Positions 1 to 5,555 of a stretch of DNA of 6,488 bases are shown piece after piece. The stretch's first letter is position 1. Each line of letters opens with the position of its first letter. The DNA lies in assembly GCA_016214375.1 (NCBI GenBank), contig JACROQ010000100.1, positions 1-6,488 on the forward strand, written 5' to 3'. This DNA comes from Nitrospirota bacterium. GTDB taxonomy: Bacteria > Nitrospirota > 9FT-COMBO-42-15 > HDB-SIOI813. The notes under the pieces were generated by a model. The model was not told the origin of the DNA. It did no database searches and saw only the letters and a program-made list of their open reading frames with translations. The position numbers and the translations under genes were made by a program.

Positions 1-1
1 G

Positions 2-142
2 TTCTCGGTAGTTGGAACGAAATCGCATGTTCTCTTGCTGAAAAACCAAGGAAAAGAAAATCTCAAACGTCCAACTATTATTTTTTTTGAAAAAAAACGC
101 GGAAAACAAGTTAGCGCTTATACGGCTCTGCCGGGGGTTTAG
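2..142 (+). CDS. Possible C-terminal tail of an upstream gene (partial, unrecognised)
   Basis: An open frame enters from the left window edge and ends at TAG (140-142), giving 46 residues that I do not recognise. The composition is plausible for protein: a hydrophobic run (HVLLLK), then a lysine/arginine-rich stretch, then a beta-like segment (PTIIFFEKKRG), ending in TALPGV. The DNA has a run of eight T followed by eight A around 81-97, where a frameshift or sequencing error would be easy. A second frame stays open from 115 to about 300 without a start codon (it includes GLVDISDLGNNGSL and DTDATTCDVND). The segment could therefore be one gene broken by a frameshift and then interrupted by the repeat at 252. 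It could equally be chance open sequence. Confidence 0.3.
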   Translation, partial: FSVVGTKSHVLLLKNQGKENLKRPTIIFFEKKRGKQVSAYTALPGV

Positions 143-251
143 CGCTGGAATTAAGGCCTGGATTAGTCGACATCTCAGATTTGGGAAATAACGGCAGCCT
201 TGTATGTCCGGACACAGATGCCACTACCTGTGATGTTAATGATATGGGGGG
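143..251. other. Non-coding or decayed stretch before the inverted repeat
   Basis: No start codon with a ribosome binding site and no RNA gene is visible here. The plus-strand frame through 166-249 reads like protein (VDISDLGNNGSL, then an Asp/Thr/Cys-rich run) but has no start. It runs straight into the inverted repeat at 252-320, which would fit a decayed gene fragment cut by a repeat insertion. This is weak evidence. Confidence 0.2.
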
Positions 252-320
252 AAAAGGGGACAGATTTATTTTTGCTTTATATTTTGCTTTATTGCCCTAA
301 AAATAAATCTGTCCCCTTTT
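252..320. repeat. Perfect 22-bp inverted repeat (GGGGACAGATTTATTTT family)
   Basis: Left arm 252-273 and right arm 299-320 are exact reverse complements over 22 bp. They contain GGGGACAGATTTATTTT and are separated by a 25-nt AT-rich spacer that itself repeats TTTTGCTTTAT. A further arm, identical over 21 nt, lies at 5999-6019, so this is a dispersed element rather than a local hairpin. From memory, repeats of this type are common in Nitrospirota and Desulfobacterota genomes and lie near IS200-like (REP-associated, Y1) transposase genes; no such gene is in this window. The hairpin lies 40 nt beyond the stop of the minus-strand gene at 361-771 and might also help end that transcript. Confidence 0.85.
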
Positions 321-360
321 TCCTGTTCGTTCTTTTCAGAAAGCCCGCAACTCAGCGGCC

Positions 361-771
361 TTAAGAAGATTTTTTGAAACCAATGGCTACGAGGTAGGCC
401 ATCATGGCCATTGCGGCGATCAGGGATAGGGCGCCGATCGGGGCCAGATTGACGGCAACCCCTAATCCAAGTCCGGTGAGGTAGAGCATGCCGGAATGGA
501 ATATGGCAGCTACCAGAAGGAGGATGCTGACGATGCCGGCCAGTCCGGCAGATACCTCTAACTGACACAGGATATAACCCACCACGATATTCAGGACGGA
601 TTCCAAGTTTCCATGGACATGGGCTGTAACAAGCATCTCATGTGTCTCGCTTTCATGCCACGCCGCTCCGCCGGTCTTGGCCTTAAAGGCTAAGAATAAT
701 CCGAGCAGCAGGGTCGTGATAAAATAGGAAAAGCCAAAGACCATATTCTTTTTACCGATCTCATTTTTCAT
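361..771 (-). CDS. Small four-helix integral membrane protein with conserved-looking His/Asn motif
   Basis: The protein has 136 residues. The start is ATG at 769-771 with a good ribosome binding site (AGGAGGG, 8 nt upstream). Four hydrophobic segments are visible, at about residues 11-29, 57-73, 76-98 and 106-131, with a basic N-terminus (KNEIGKK) and a basic end (KKSS). Before helix 2 is a polar loop, WHESETHEMLVTAHVHGNLES, with histidines 39, 44, 51 and 53 and Asn55; Asn61, His92 and Asn108 fall in or near later helices. I cannot name the family with confidence. The layout (AH at the mouth of helix 2, Asn in helix 2, a small-residue/Tyr motif at the end of helix 3, four helices, about 140 residues) is reminiscent of styrene-oxide-isomerase-like haem membrane proteins. 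That is a resemblance from memory, not a demonstrated homology. The gene appears to be monocistronic. Confidence 0.8.
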   Translation of the reverse strand: MKNEIGKKNMVFGFSYFITTLLLGLFLAFKAKTGGAAWHESETHEMLVTAHVHGNLESVLNIVVGYILCQLEVSAGLAGIVSILLLVAAIFHSGMLYLTGLGLGVAVNLAPIGALSLIAAMAMMAYLVAIGFKKSS

Positions 772-833
772 CTGATTTACCCTCCTGAGTTTTCTGGGGA
801 TACCATACTTATTACTATAATTCCAGGACTCAG

Positions 834-862
834 AATTAACATAGGAAACGAGCGATTGTCAA
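834..862 (-). promoter_or_regulatory. Candidate sigma70 promoter for the membrane protein gene
   Basis: On the minus strand a perfect -35 hexamer TTGACA (857-862) is followed by exactly 17 nt and a weak -10, TTAATT (834-839). It points at the gene starting at 771 and would give a leader of about 55 nt. An imperfect inverted repeat (CTGAGT...ACTCAG, arms 785-790 and 828-833, with inner CTGG/CCAG at 794-797 and 823-826) spans from the ribosome binding site to the expected transcription start. The -10 is poor, so the call rests mainly on the -35 and the spacing. Confidence 0.42.
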
Positions 863-915
863 CACCTTTTGTCAGGTCTGCTGAGGTTCATCCGAAAATA
901 CCCATGCCACTTTGC

Positions 916-988
916 TGTCATTCTGAGCGCAGCGAAGAATCAGATTAACCCAGTGCATCAGACCCTTCGCCTTCGGCTCAGGGTGACA
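916..988. repeat. Palindromic dispersed repeat, copy 1 (TGTCATTCTGAG family)
   Basis: A 73-bp palindromic unit starts with TGTCATTCTGAGCGCAGCGA and ends with CTTCGGCTCAGGGTGACA. The two arms are imperfect reverse complements around a short spacer. A second copy occurs at 5848-5936 and a minimal palindrome with the same tips at 6041-6071, so this is a dispersed family. It sits in the 325-bp gap between the membrane protein gene and the PilZ gene, where no open reading frame worth calling is present. Units of this kind (TGTCATTCTGAG...CTCAGNNTGACA) are, from general knowledge, frequent intergenic MITE/REP-like repeats in many bacterial phyla. Confidence 0.8.
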
Positions 989-1011
989 TGCTGGACTTTC
1001 ATGCTCCTTTG

Positions 1012-1026
1012 TGCCCCGGAGGGGCA
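1012..1026. repeat. Short GC-rich hairpin
   Basis: TGCCCC and GGGGCA pair across a 3-nt loop, and an outer CTCC/GGAG pair could extend the stem with bulges. There is no T-run behind it on the plus strand, so it is not a convincing intrinsic terminator. It lies just upstream of the candidate PilZ promoter. Confidence 0.4.
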
Positions 1027-1048
1027 TGGAGGCTGTTTATAAAATAAC

Positions 1049-1078
1049 TTGATTTTTATACCCCTGTTTCGCTAATAT
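1049..1078 (+). promoter_or_regulatory. Candidate sigma70 promoter for the PilZ gene
   Basis: TTGATT (1049-1054) and TAATAT (1073-1078) are separated by 18 nt in an AT-rich stretch. Transcription would start near 1085, only about 12 nt before the ATG at 1097. That short leader fits the absence of a recognisable Shine-Dalgarno sequence in front of the PilZ gene. Confidence 0.42.
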
Positions 1079-1096
1079 CTTGGCTAATAGAATATT

Positions 1097-1486
1097 ATGG
1101 AAGAAAATAACGAGACAATAAAGCCAACGAAGCCGCCGGACCGGAGAAACGATCTACGGGAACCCATTATTGTATTCAAGATCGTGGAGGATAATAATCA
1201 GCAGCACCTCTTTGGCTATGCCAAGAATATCAGCCGCAGTGGACTTTTTATTGCGTCGATAAATCCCCGTGAGCCGGGAGAGCGGTTTTATATCACCTTC
1301 CAGATACCCAAGACAGATATCCGGGCACGGTGTCAGTGCGATGTGGTATGGACCAGGCGGTACAAGCAGGGGAGCAAGTTAGAGCCGGGTTATGGAATCA
1401 GGTTCCTCGATCTGCCCGAGGATATTGCGTCGGCCATCGATAATTGGATAGCTAAGGAAACGCTCGAAATGCTCAATGATGAATGA
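1097..1486 (+). CDS. PilZ domain protein (c-di-GMP binding)
   Basis: A cytoplasmic protein of 129 residues made of one PilZ domain (about residues 15-121) after a short, charged N-terminal tail. Both parts of the c-di-GMP signature are intact: the RxxxR motif (R17-N-D-L-R21) and the [D/N]xSxxG motif (N44-I-S-R-S-G49). Later landmarks typical of the fold are V83-V84-W85 on a central strand, the G98-Y-G-I-R-F103 strand and a closing helix (EDIASAIDNWI). No second domain is present, so it probably acts as a stand-alone c-di-GMP receptor that binds a partner; motility, exopolysaccharide or secretion are the usual targets of this family, but the neighbours do not show which. The start is ATG at 1097, with no clear ribosome binding site. 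The last 14 bp overlap the 3' end of the kelch gene on the other strand. Residues 79-81 (CQC) form a small Cys pair of unknown meaning. Confidence 0.92.
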   Translation: MEENNETIKPTKPPDRRNDLREPIIVFKIVEDNNQQHLFGYAKNISRSGLFIASINPREPGERFYITFQIPKTDIRARCQCDVVWTRRYKQGSKLEPGYGIRFLDLPEDIASAIDNWIAKETLEMLNDE

Positions 1487-2396
1487 GCCGCAAGGCATCC
1501 ACCGAGTCAAGGGGTGTCTTTCCATCAGCCCCGCGTCCGCCTATCAGGTATAGGGTATCTCCCATGAAGAGCATGCCCATCACAAGCCTCCCTGTCTCTA
1601 AGGGAGAAAGTTCCGTCCATTGGTTGAGGTCAGGGTCATAGCATCTGGTCCTGTTTTCTATCCTGTCTCCACTGTTCCCTCCGGCAAGGTACAGCCTGTT
1701 ATTGCGGATACAGGCGCCTGCGCCTGCTGCAGGCCGGGGGAGTCTGAACCCTGCCTCGCTCCATTGATTTATGCGGGGGTCATAGGATTCCACAACGTCA
1801 AAATTCTTAAACCCCTCCGCCCGCAGTCCTGCGCCCCCGAGGACCAGTATCCTGTCACCGGACACAACGGCCGCAGAGGCGAAGCGTGGGGTCGGCATCG
1901 GGGCAATCTCTCTCCAGGTGTCAGTAGTTGGATCAAAGGCCTCACAGAAGGAAAACCCGGGGTCTGTCATAGGGCCGCCCTTTGTGGCATCAGGATGGTG
2001 TCCCCCGAATACATAGATAGCGTTGCCCATGACCGCAGAGACTGGATAATCATGAGGCATCAACATATCAGGTCCCTGAGACCAGGCATCTGCCGCAGGG
2101 TCATAGATCTCTACTCTCCTGAAGAACTCAAACCTTCCGTCCCCATGCCTGAGGCCGCCCCCCATGACGTATATCCTGTTATTAAGGACGGCTGCCACAG
2201 CCCCGGAGCGGGTGGTCGGCATATCACTCCCTTTGTGCCAGGTGTCCTTTTCCGGGTCGTATATCCCGGTGCTGTTCAGGCTCTTGAAGTCCTTTCCCCC
2301 GCCGCCAAACAGATAGACCTTGCCTCTATACTCTGTAATAGCGAAGTGAGACCGCGCCTCATGCATTGGGGACTTTTTGGACCAGACTGATGTCAT
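1473..2396 (-). CDS. Kelch-repeat six-bladed beta-propeller protein
   Basis: The protein has 307 residues with six kelch repeats. Di-glycines fall at residues 31-32, 79-80, 131-132, 187-188, 239-240 and 286-287, each after a (V/L)-Y-(V/L)-x-G-G-like strand. The first five repeats continue into Y/F-D-P...W (W53, W105, W161, W212, W260). The sixth lacks its Trp, and the N-terminal segment VWSKKSP (W5) can supply the last strand, the usual Velcro closure of such propellers, so the propeller looks complete. There is no signal peptide or membrane segment, implying a cytoplasmic protein, whereas many bacterial kelch proteins are exported. The start is ATG at 2394-2396 with an AGGGA ribosome binding site that overlaps the stop codon region of the flavin reductase gene 7 nt upstream, indicating an operon and translational coupling. 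Biochemical role unknown; N-acetylneuraminate epimerases share this fold, but I see no specific support for that activity. Confidence 0.9.
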   Translation of the reverse strand: MTSVWSKKSPMHEARSHFAITEYRGKVYLFGGGGKDFKSLNSTGIYDPEKDTWHKGSDMPTTRSGAVAAVLNNRIYVMGGGLRHGDGRFEFFRRVEIYDPAADAWSQGPDMLMPHDYPVSAVMGNAIYVFGGHHPDATKGGPMTDPGFSFCEAFDPTTDTWREIAPMPTPRFASAAVVSGDRILVLGGAGLRAEGFKNFDVVESYDPRINQWSEAGFRLPRPAAGAGACIRNNRLYLAGGNSGDRIENRTRCYDPDLNQWTELSPLETGRLVMGMLFMGDTLYLIGGRGADGKTPLDSVDALRLIHH

Positions 2397-2403
2397 CTCT
2401 TCC

Positions 2404-3021
2404 CTATTCCGTCTTCTGCCCCTTTTTCCTGCGCGGTCCCCCTCTTTTCAGGATATCTTCCTTTCCCATCCTGATCTGGCCAAATGACTTGATCGCGATA
2501 TAGTTGTCTGCCCCTAAATAGAGGGCCGGGGTTACGCTCTTCAGATCAGGCATCTTGTCCTTCTTGTCGAAGGCATTTCCTTTGTAATGGACCGCCAGGA
2601 CTTCACCTACGATGAAGACATGATCCCCGGTCTTATATTGTTTGACAATCCTGCACTCATACGCGGCATAGGCATCTTTGAGCACAGGGGTCTTGATCAC
2701 AGTAGAGGGGAGGGTCTTGATCCGGTAGGCAGAAAACTTGTCGACCTCTTTGCCTGAGGTCCTCCCGACCGTTGCTATAATCCCCACATTGTCAAAGGTG
2801 AGGAAGTTTGCCGTGAACTCACCGCTCTTTTTCAACAGTTGATAGGAATACCGTTTGGGGGCGATGGCCACCCCAAAGAGCGGCGGGTCAAAGGAGAGCG
2901 CCGTATACCAGGCACAGGTCAGGGCGTCCAACTGGTCTCCGGCCTTAACAGCAACAACGACCGGGACCACAGGATAGTAGTGATAGAAACCTGCTTTCTC
3001 AACTGATCTCTCAACCTTCAT
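2404..3021 (-). CDS. Flavin reductase-like (flavoredoxin family) FMN-binding protein
   Basis: The protein has 205 residues and is soluble. It matches the FMN-binding split-barrel flavin reductase family in order: YPVVPVVVAV near residues 16-25, the DALTCAWYTALSFDPPLFGVAI core (32-53) that normally holds the FMN phosphate and isoalloxazine, KSGEFTANF (65-73), and GDHVFIVGEV (132-141). Members such as flavoredoxin transfer electrons to partner proteins, and others reduce free flavin; the sequence cannot decide between these. The C-terminus is unusually basic (KRGGPRRKKGQK, about 192-203). The start is ATG at 3019-3021 with GGAGGT 5 nt upstream. It lies 92 nt downstream of the Nramp gene on the same strand and 7 nt upstream of kelch, with which it clearly forms a transcription unit. 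A separate promoter in the 92-nt gap was looked for and none is convincing. Confidence 0.9.
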   Translation of the reverse strand: MKVERSVEKAGFYHYYPVVPVVVAVKAGDQLDALTCAWYTALSFDPPLFGVAIAPKRYSYQLLKKSGEFTANFLTFDNVGIIATVGRTSGKEVDKFSAYRIKTLPSTVIKTPVLKDAYAAYECRIVKQYKTGDHVFIVGEVLAVHYKGNAFDKKDKMPDLKSVTPALYLGADNYIAIKSFGQIRMGKEDILKRGGPRRKKGQKTE

Positions 3022-3113
3022 CTTGCACCTCCATGGGTTTTTGTTTGTCGGTAGAGTTTAGCAGAGGCGTTGAAAAAAGTCATCAGGCTTTGAAGGCATG
3101 TACAGGGCACAGC

Positions 3114-4994
3114 TTAACTCACGATCAGCACCGGAATATTCACCTTATGCCTGACCTTATAAATCGTTTCCCCGAAAATCAGGTCCTTGAGGCCCCTATG
3201 TCCATGTGCCCCCATCACGAGCAGGTCCGCCTCAAATTCCTTCACAATTTTTGGAATGGCCTTGATGGGTTCTCCATAACCCAGACGGTATTCCACCTGG
3301 TATCCTTTTTCCACCAGCCTGGAGGTATATGTCTTCAAATTTTCTTCATCCGCAGCCGTTTCATAATCCATGATTTCACTCCCCAGCATCCTGGAACCGG
3401 CCGTTTCAACGATATGAATCAACAGGAATTTTGCATCCGTTTCCCCTTGCGGCAAGGCGTGGGCAATTGTCCTGCTGTCCATCTCTGAGAAATCGAGGGT
3501 CACGGCAATCCGTTTGTATCCGGACTTCGTAACATCACCTAAGACTTGCGCATATTGATGGGGGAGCGGCATCCTGAATTCTCTTCTCTTCTTCAAAAAT
3601 GGATAAATGGCAATATAGACCAACAGGGCCGAAACTGCAAGGCAAACCGGCAACAGGGTCATCTGATATAACCACACATAATCCCCTGCATTGGCAAACC
3701 ATCCTCCAAGAGTGTCAATCACCAGCTTGACATTTAATGCGATAATGATCCCGGCTGAGATCCATGCGGCAGATTTAACCCAATCATTAATCGCGAATTT
3801 GCCCATTTTCTCTTTATCGCTGACAAAATGGATCAGCGGGATAACGGCAAAGCCCAATTGCAGGCTCAGGATCACCTGGCTCAGCACCAGCAGTTCGCCC
3901 ACTTTTCCTTCGCCTAAAAAAATAATGGTGAGGAATGCAGGGATAATCGCAAGCAAACGGGTGATCAATCTTCTCAACCAGGGCCGGATCCTCAGATTCA
4001 AATATCCCTCCATCACAATCTGACCGGCCAGGGTCCCCGTCACTGTAGAGCTTTGGCCCGATGCAATCAGAGCGACTGCAAACAGGACCGGGGCAAGCGC
4101 TGTCCCTAATACATCTTTTAATAGATGATGCGCTTCCTCGATGCCGGCCACTTTATAAAATCCGTGCTGATGAAAGGCCGCGGCCGCAAGGATCAGGATA
4201 GACGCGTTCACGAAGAAGGCGATATTCAAGGCAATGGACGTATCCACTAAATTATATTTCAGCCCTGAACGGATGCTTTCTTCATCCTGCCTGATCTTCC
4301 GCGTCTGCACCAGGGCAGAGTGCAGGTAAAGATTGTGCGGCATCACCGTGGCCCCGATGATCCCGATCGCAATGTATAAGGCAGACGCATCCGGGATGCG
4401 GGGGACAAAGCCGGATGCGATCTCCGTGAGCTTGGGGCTGGAAAAAAATATCTCCGCGCAAAAGGCCATACCGATGATGGAGATCATCCCAAGGATAAAG
4501 ACCTCCATCTTTCGCATCCCGTAACTTTGCAGGATCAGAAACAGGAAGGTATCCAGCACCGTGATGCAGACGCCGATGATCATCGGAAGGCCAAAGAGCA
4601 ATTTCAGACCGATCGCCATTCCCAGCACCTCCGCAAGGTCCGTGGCGGCGATCGCTATCTCAGCCAATATCCAGAGAAAAAAATTGACAGGGGACGGATA
4701 AGTCTCCTTGGATGCCTGTGCCAGATCCCGCGCGCTCGCCAGTCCCAGGCGGGCGCTCAGACTCTGCAGCAGCAGGGCCATCAGGTTGGACATCAGCAAT
4801 ACCCAGATCAGCGTGTAGCCGAATTGGCTTCCGCCGGCAATGTCCGTTGCCCAGTTGCCGGGGTCCATGTAACCGACGCTGACCAGGTAAGCCGGTCCGA
4901 AAAATGCGAAAAGCCTCTTCCAGAATTTGTGCTGGACAGTCGTGTCAATGCTTTCATAGACCTCTTCCAGCGACTTTCTTCTTGCTTCCGTCAT
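3114..4994 (-). CDS. mntH: Nramp-family divalent metal transporter with C-terminal universal stress protein domain
   Basis: The protein has 626 residues, about 200 more than a plain bacterial MntH. Residues 1 to about 480 are an Nramp transporter with many membrane helices, expected to import Mn2+/Fe2+ across the inner membrane with protons. The metal-site motifs are intact: DPGN (44-47) in helix 1 and A215-T-V-M-P-H-N221 in helix 6; the consensus transport motif G313-Q-S-S-T-V-T-G-T-L-A-G-Q325 is also present. After a basic linker (FLKKRREFRMP) comes a Usp domain (about 492-626) with its first strand KRIAVTLDFS and the nucleotide-binding segment GAHGHRGLKDLIFGET (595-610). This fits G-2X-G-9X-G, but the residue usually Ser/Thr after the last Gly is Glu609. 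The Usp part would lie in the cytoplasm and may sense ATP or stress. Start ATG at 4992-4994 is only 3 nt after the osmC stop and has no ribosome binding site of its own, so translation is probably coupled. Confidence 0.94.
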   Translation of the reverse strand: MTEARRKSLEEVYESIDTTVQHKFWKRLFAFFGPAYLVSVGYMDPGNWATDIAGGSQFGYTLIWVLLMSNLMALLLQSLSARLGLASARDLAQASKETYPSPVNFFLWILAEIAIAATDLAEVLGMAIGLKLLFGLPMIIGVCITVLDTFLFLILQSYGMRKMEVFILGMISIIGMAFCAEIFFSSPKLTEIASGFVPRIPDASALYIAIGIIGATVMPHNLYLHSALVQTRKIRQDEESIRSGLKYNLVDTSIALNIAFFVNASILILAAAAFHQHGFYKVAGIEEAHHLLKDVLGTALAPVLFAVALIASGQSSTVTGTLAGQIVMEGYLNLRIRPWLRRLITRLLAIIPAFLTIIFLGEGKVGELLVLSQVILSLQLGFAVIPLIHFVSDKEKMGKFAINDWVKSAAWISAGIIIALNVKLVIDTLGGWFANAGDYVWLYQMTLLPVCLAVSALLVYIAIYPFLKKRREFRMPLPHQYAQVLGDVTKSGYKRIAVTLDFSEMDSRTIAHALPQGETDAKFLLIHIVETAGSRMLGSEIMDYETAADEENLKTYTSRLVEKGYQVEYRLGYGEPIKAIPKIVKEFEADLLVMGAHGHRGLKDLIFGETIYKVRHKVNIPVLIVS

Positions 4995-4997
4995 TTT

Positions 4998-5429
4998 TTA
5001 TTTATTAACCAGCTTAGCCTGTAGTTTAATCTCCGTACCCGTCAGGGCCTTGGATACCGGGCAGGTCTTTTTTGTAATCTCAGCCTTCTCCATGAAGGCC
5101 TGTTTCCCTATCCCAGGGACTTCGGCCTCGGTATCGAGGGCGATGGAGGTAATTTTAAAGCCCTCTTCTAATTTCTCAATTTTAACCCTGGCCGTGGTGT
5201 AAATCCGTTTCGGTGGGTAACCTGACTGTGCAAGCTCATGGGCCAGGGCCATGGAAAAGCAGCCCGCAAGCGCCGCCCCGATCAGCTCCTCAGGGTTGGC
5301 GCCTGCGCCCTCCTCAAATCGTGAAGAAAAGGAGTAGGCCCCTTCAAAGGCGCCGCTCCCCAGTTTCACACGGCCCTTGCCGTCTTTCAGATTTCCTTCC
5401 CACATTGCATCTGCTATGCGTACCGGCAT
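4998..5429 (-). CDS. osmC: OsmC family peroxiredoxin (organic/inorganic hydroperoxide reductase)
   Basis: The protein has 143 residues, the same length as E. coli OsmC, which it follows closely (WEGNLKDGKGRV, then NPEELIGAALAGCFSMAL). It is a cytoplasmic thiol peroxidase that reduces organic hydroperoxides, usually with lipoyl or dithiol reductants. The two active cysteines are present: C57 in the LAGCFSM helix (peroxidatic) and C123 in KTCPVSKAL (resolving). The supporting residues R37 and E47/E48 are also there. The open frame extends to 5528, but the start is placed at ATG 5427-5429 because an almost full-length Shine-Dalgarno (AAAGGAGGTGAT) sits 4 nt upstream and the family begins here. 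The upstream part is leader RNA. The gene is first in a minus-strand unit with the Nramp-Usp gene 3 nt behind, and divergent from the ferritin-like gene. E2-linked lipoate from the dehydrogenase that starts at 6137 could be its reductant, but that is speculation. Confidence 0.95.
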   Translation of the reverse strand: MPVRIADAMWEGNLKDGKGRVKLGSGAFEGAYSFSSRFEEGAGANPEELIGAALAGCFSMALAHELAQSGYPPKRIYTTARVKIEKLEEGFKITSIALDTEAEVPGIGKQAFMEKAEITKKTCPVSKALTGTEIKLQAKLVNK

Positions 5430-5433
5430 GATA

Positions 5434-5445
5434 ATCACCTCCTTT
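5434..5445 (-). promoter_or_regulatory. Extended Shine-Dalgarno sequence that fixes the osmC start
   Basis: On the minus strand this reads AAAGGAGGTGAT, complementary to the 3' end of 16S rRNA over its whole length, with 4 nt before ATG 5427-5429. It is by far the strongest ribosome binding site in the window. It excludes the longer reading frame that begins at 5528. Confidence 0.9.
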
Positions 5446-5450
5446 GACGG

Positions 5451-5499
5451 CTTCGTAAAAAGCGGGGGACCCATTGCTACGAAGTAAATGCAATGGGTC
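5451..5499 (-). promoter_or_regulatory. Structured osmC leader: two interleaved stems, possible pseudoknot
   Basis: Read 5' to 3' on the minus strand, GACCCATTGC (5499-5490) pairs perfectly with GCAATGGGTC (5477-5468), giving a 10-bp stem with a 12-nt loop. The last 7 nt of that loop, CTTCGTA (5484-5478), are perfectly complementary to TACGAAG (5457-5451) further downstream. The two stems are interleaved with a 5-nt first loop, no middle linker and a 10-nt third loop, which is the geometry of an H-type pseudoknot. The structure ends 5 nt before the Shine-Dalgarno. It may regulate osmC translation or transcription. Alternatively it is a remnant of a dispersed palindromic repeat. No known riboswitch consensus was recognised. 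Confidence 0.5.
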
Positions 5500-5526
5500 G
5501 TGTTGTGTTGCACTGCATCCTTCGTC

Positions 5527-5555
5527 ATTTTAGCCCTTGCGGTGCACGATGTCCA
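5527..5555 (-). promoter_or_regulatory. Candidate sigma70 promoter for osmC
   Basis: On the minus strand TGGACA (5550-5555) is followed by exactly 17 nt and TAAAAT (5527-5532), matching 5 of 6 bases in each hexamer. Transcription would begin near 5520 and give a leader of about 90 nt containing the structured element. The -35 overlaps the ATG proposed for the divergent ferritin-like gene, so the two genes may compete for this region. Confidence 0.6.

Noticed and set aside
266..568. Minus-strand open frame of 100 codons
   Set aside because: It runs through the inverted repeat and out of frame through the membrane protein gene; Arg/His/Pro-rich product without a domain.
1620..2390. Plus-strand open frame of 256 codons antisense to the kelch gene
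   Set aside because: It mirrors the kelch gene, whose protein shows six clear repeats; the antisense product has no recognisable domain and is Pro/Cys/Arg-rich, as expected of a shadow frame.
3033..3488. Plus-strand open frame of 151 codons over the Usp domain end
   Set aside because: No domain, and the opposite strand encodes the conserved Usp nucleotide-binding loop.
4527..5024. Plus-strand open frame of 165 codons antisense to the Nramp gene
   Set aside because: Low-complexity Gln/Arg-rich product with no domain, lying over the DPGN-containing Nramp N-terminus; a shadow.
5430..5528. N-terminal extension of OsmC to a start at 5528
   Set aside because: The strong Shine-Dalgarno at 5434-5445, the family length of 143 residues and the structured leader all favour the start at 5429; the extension (HNTTHCIYF...) is not OsmC-like.
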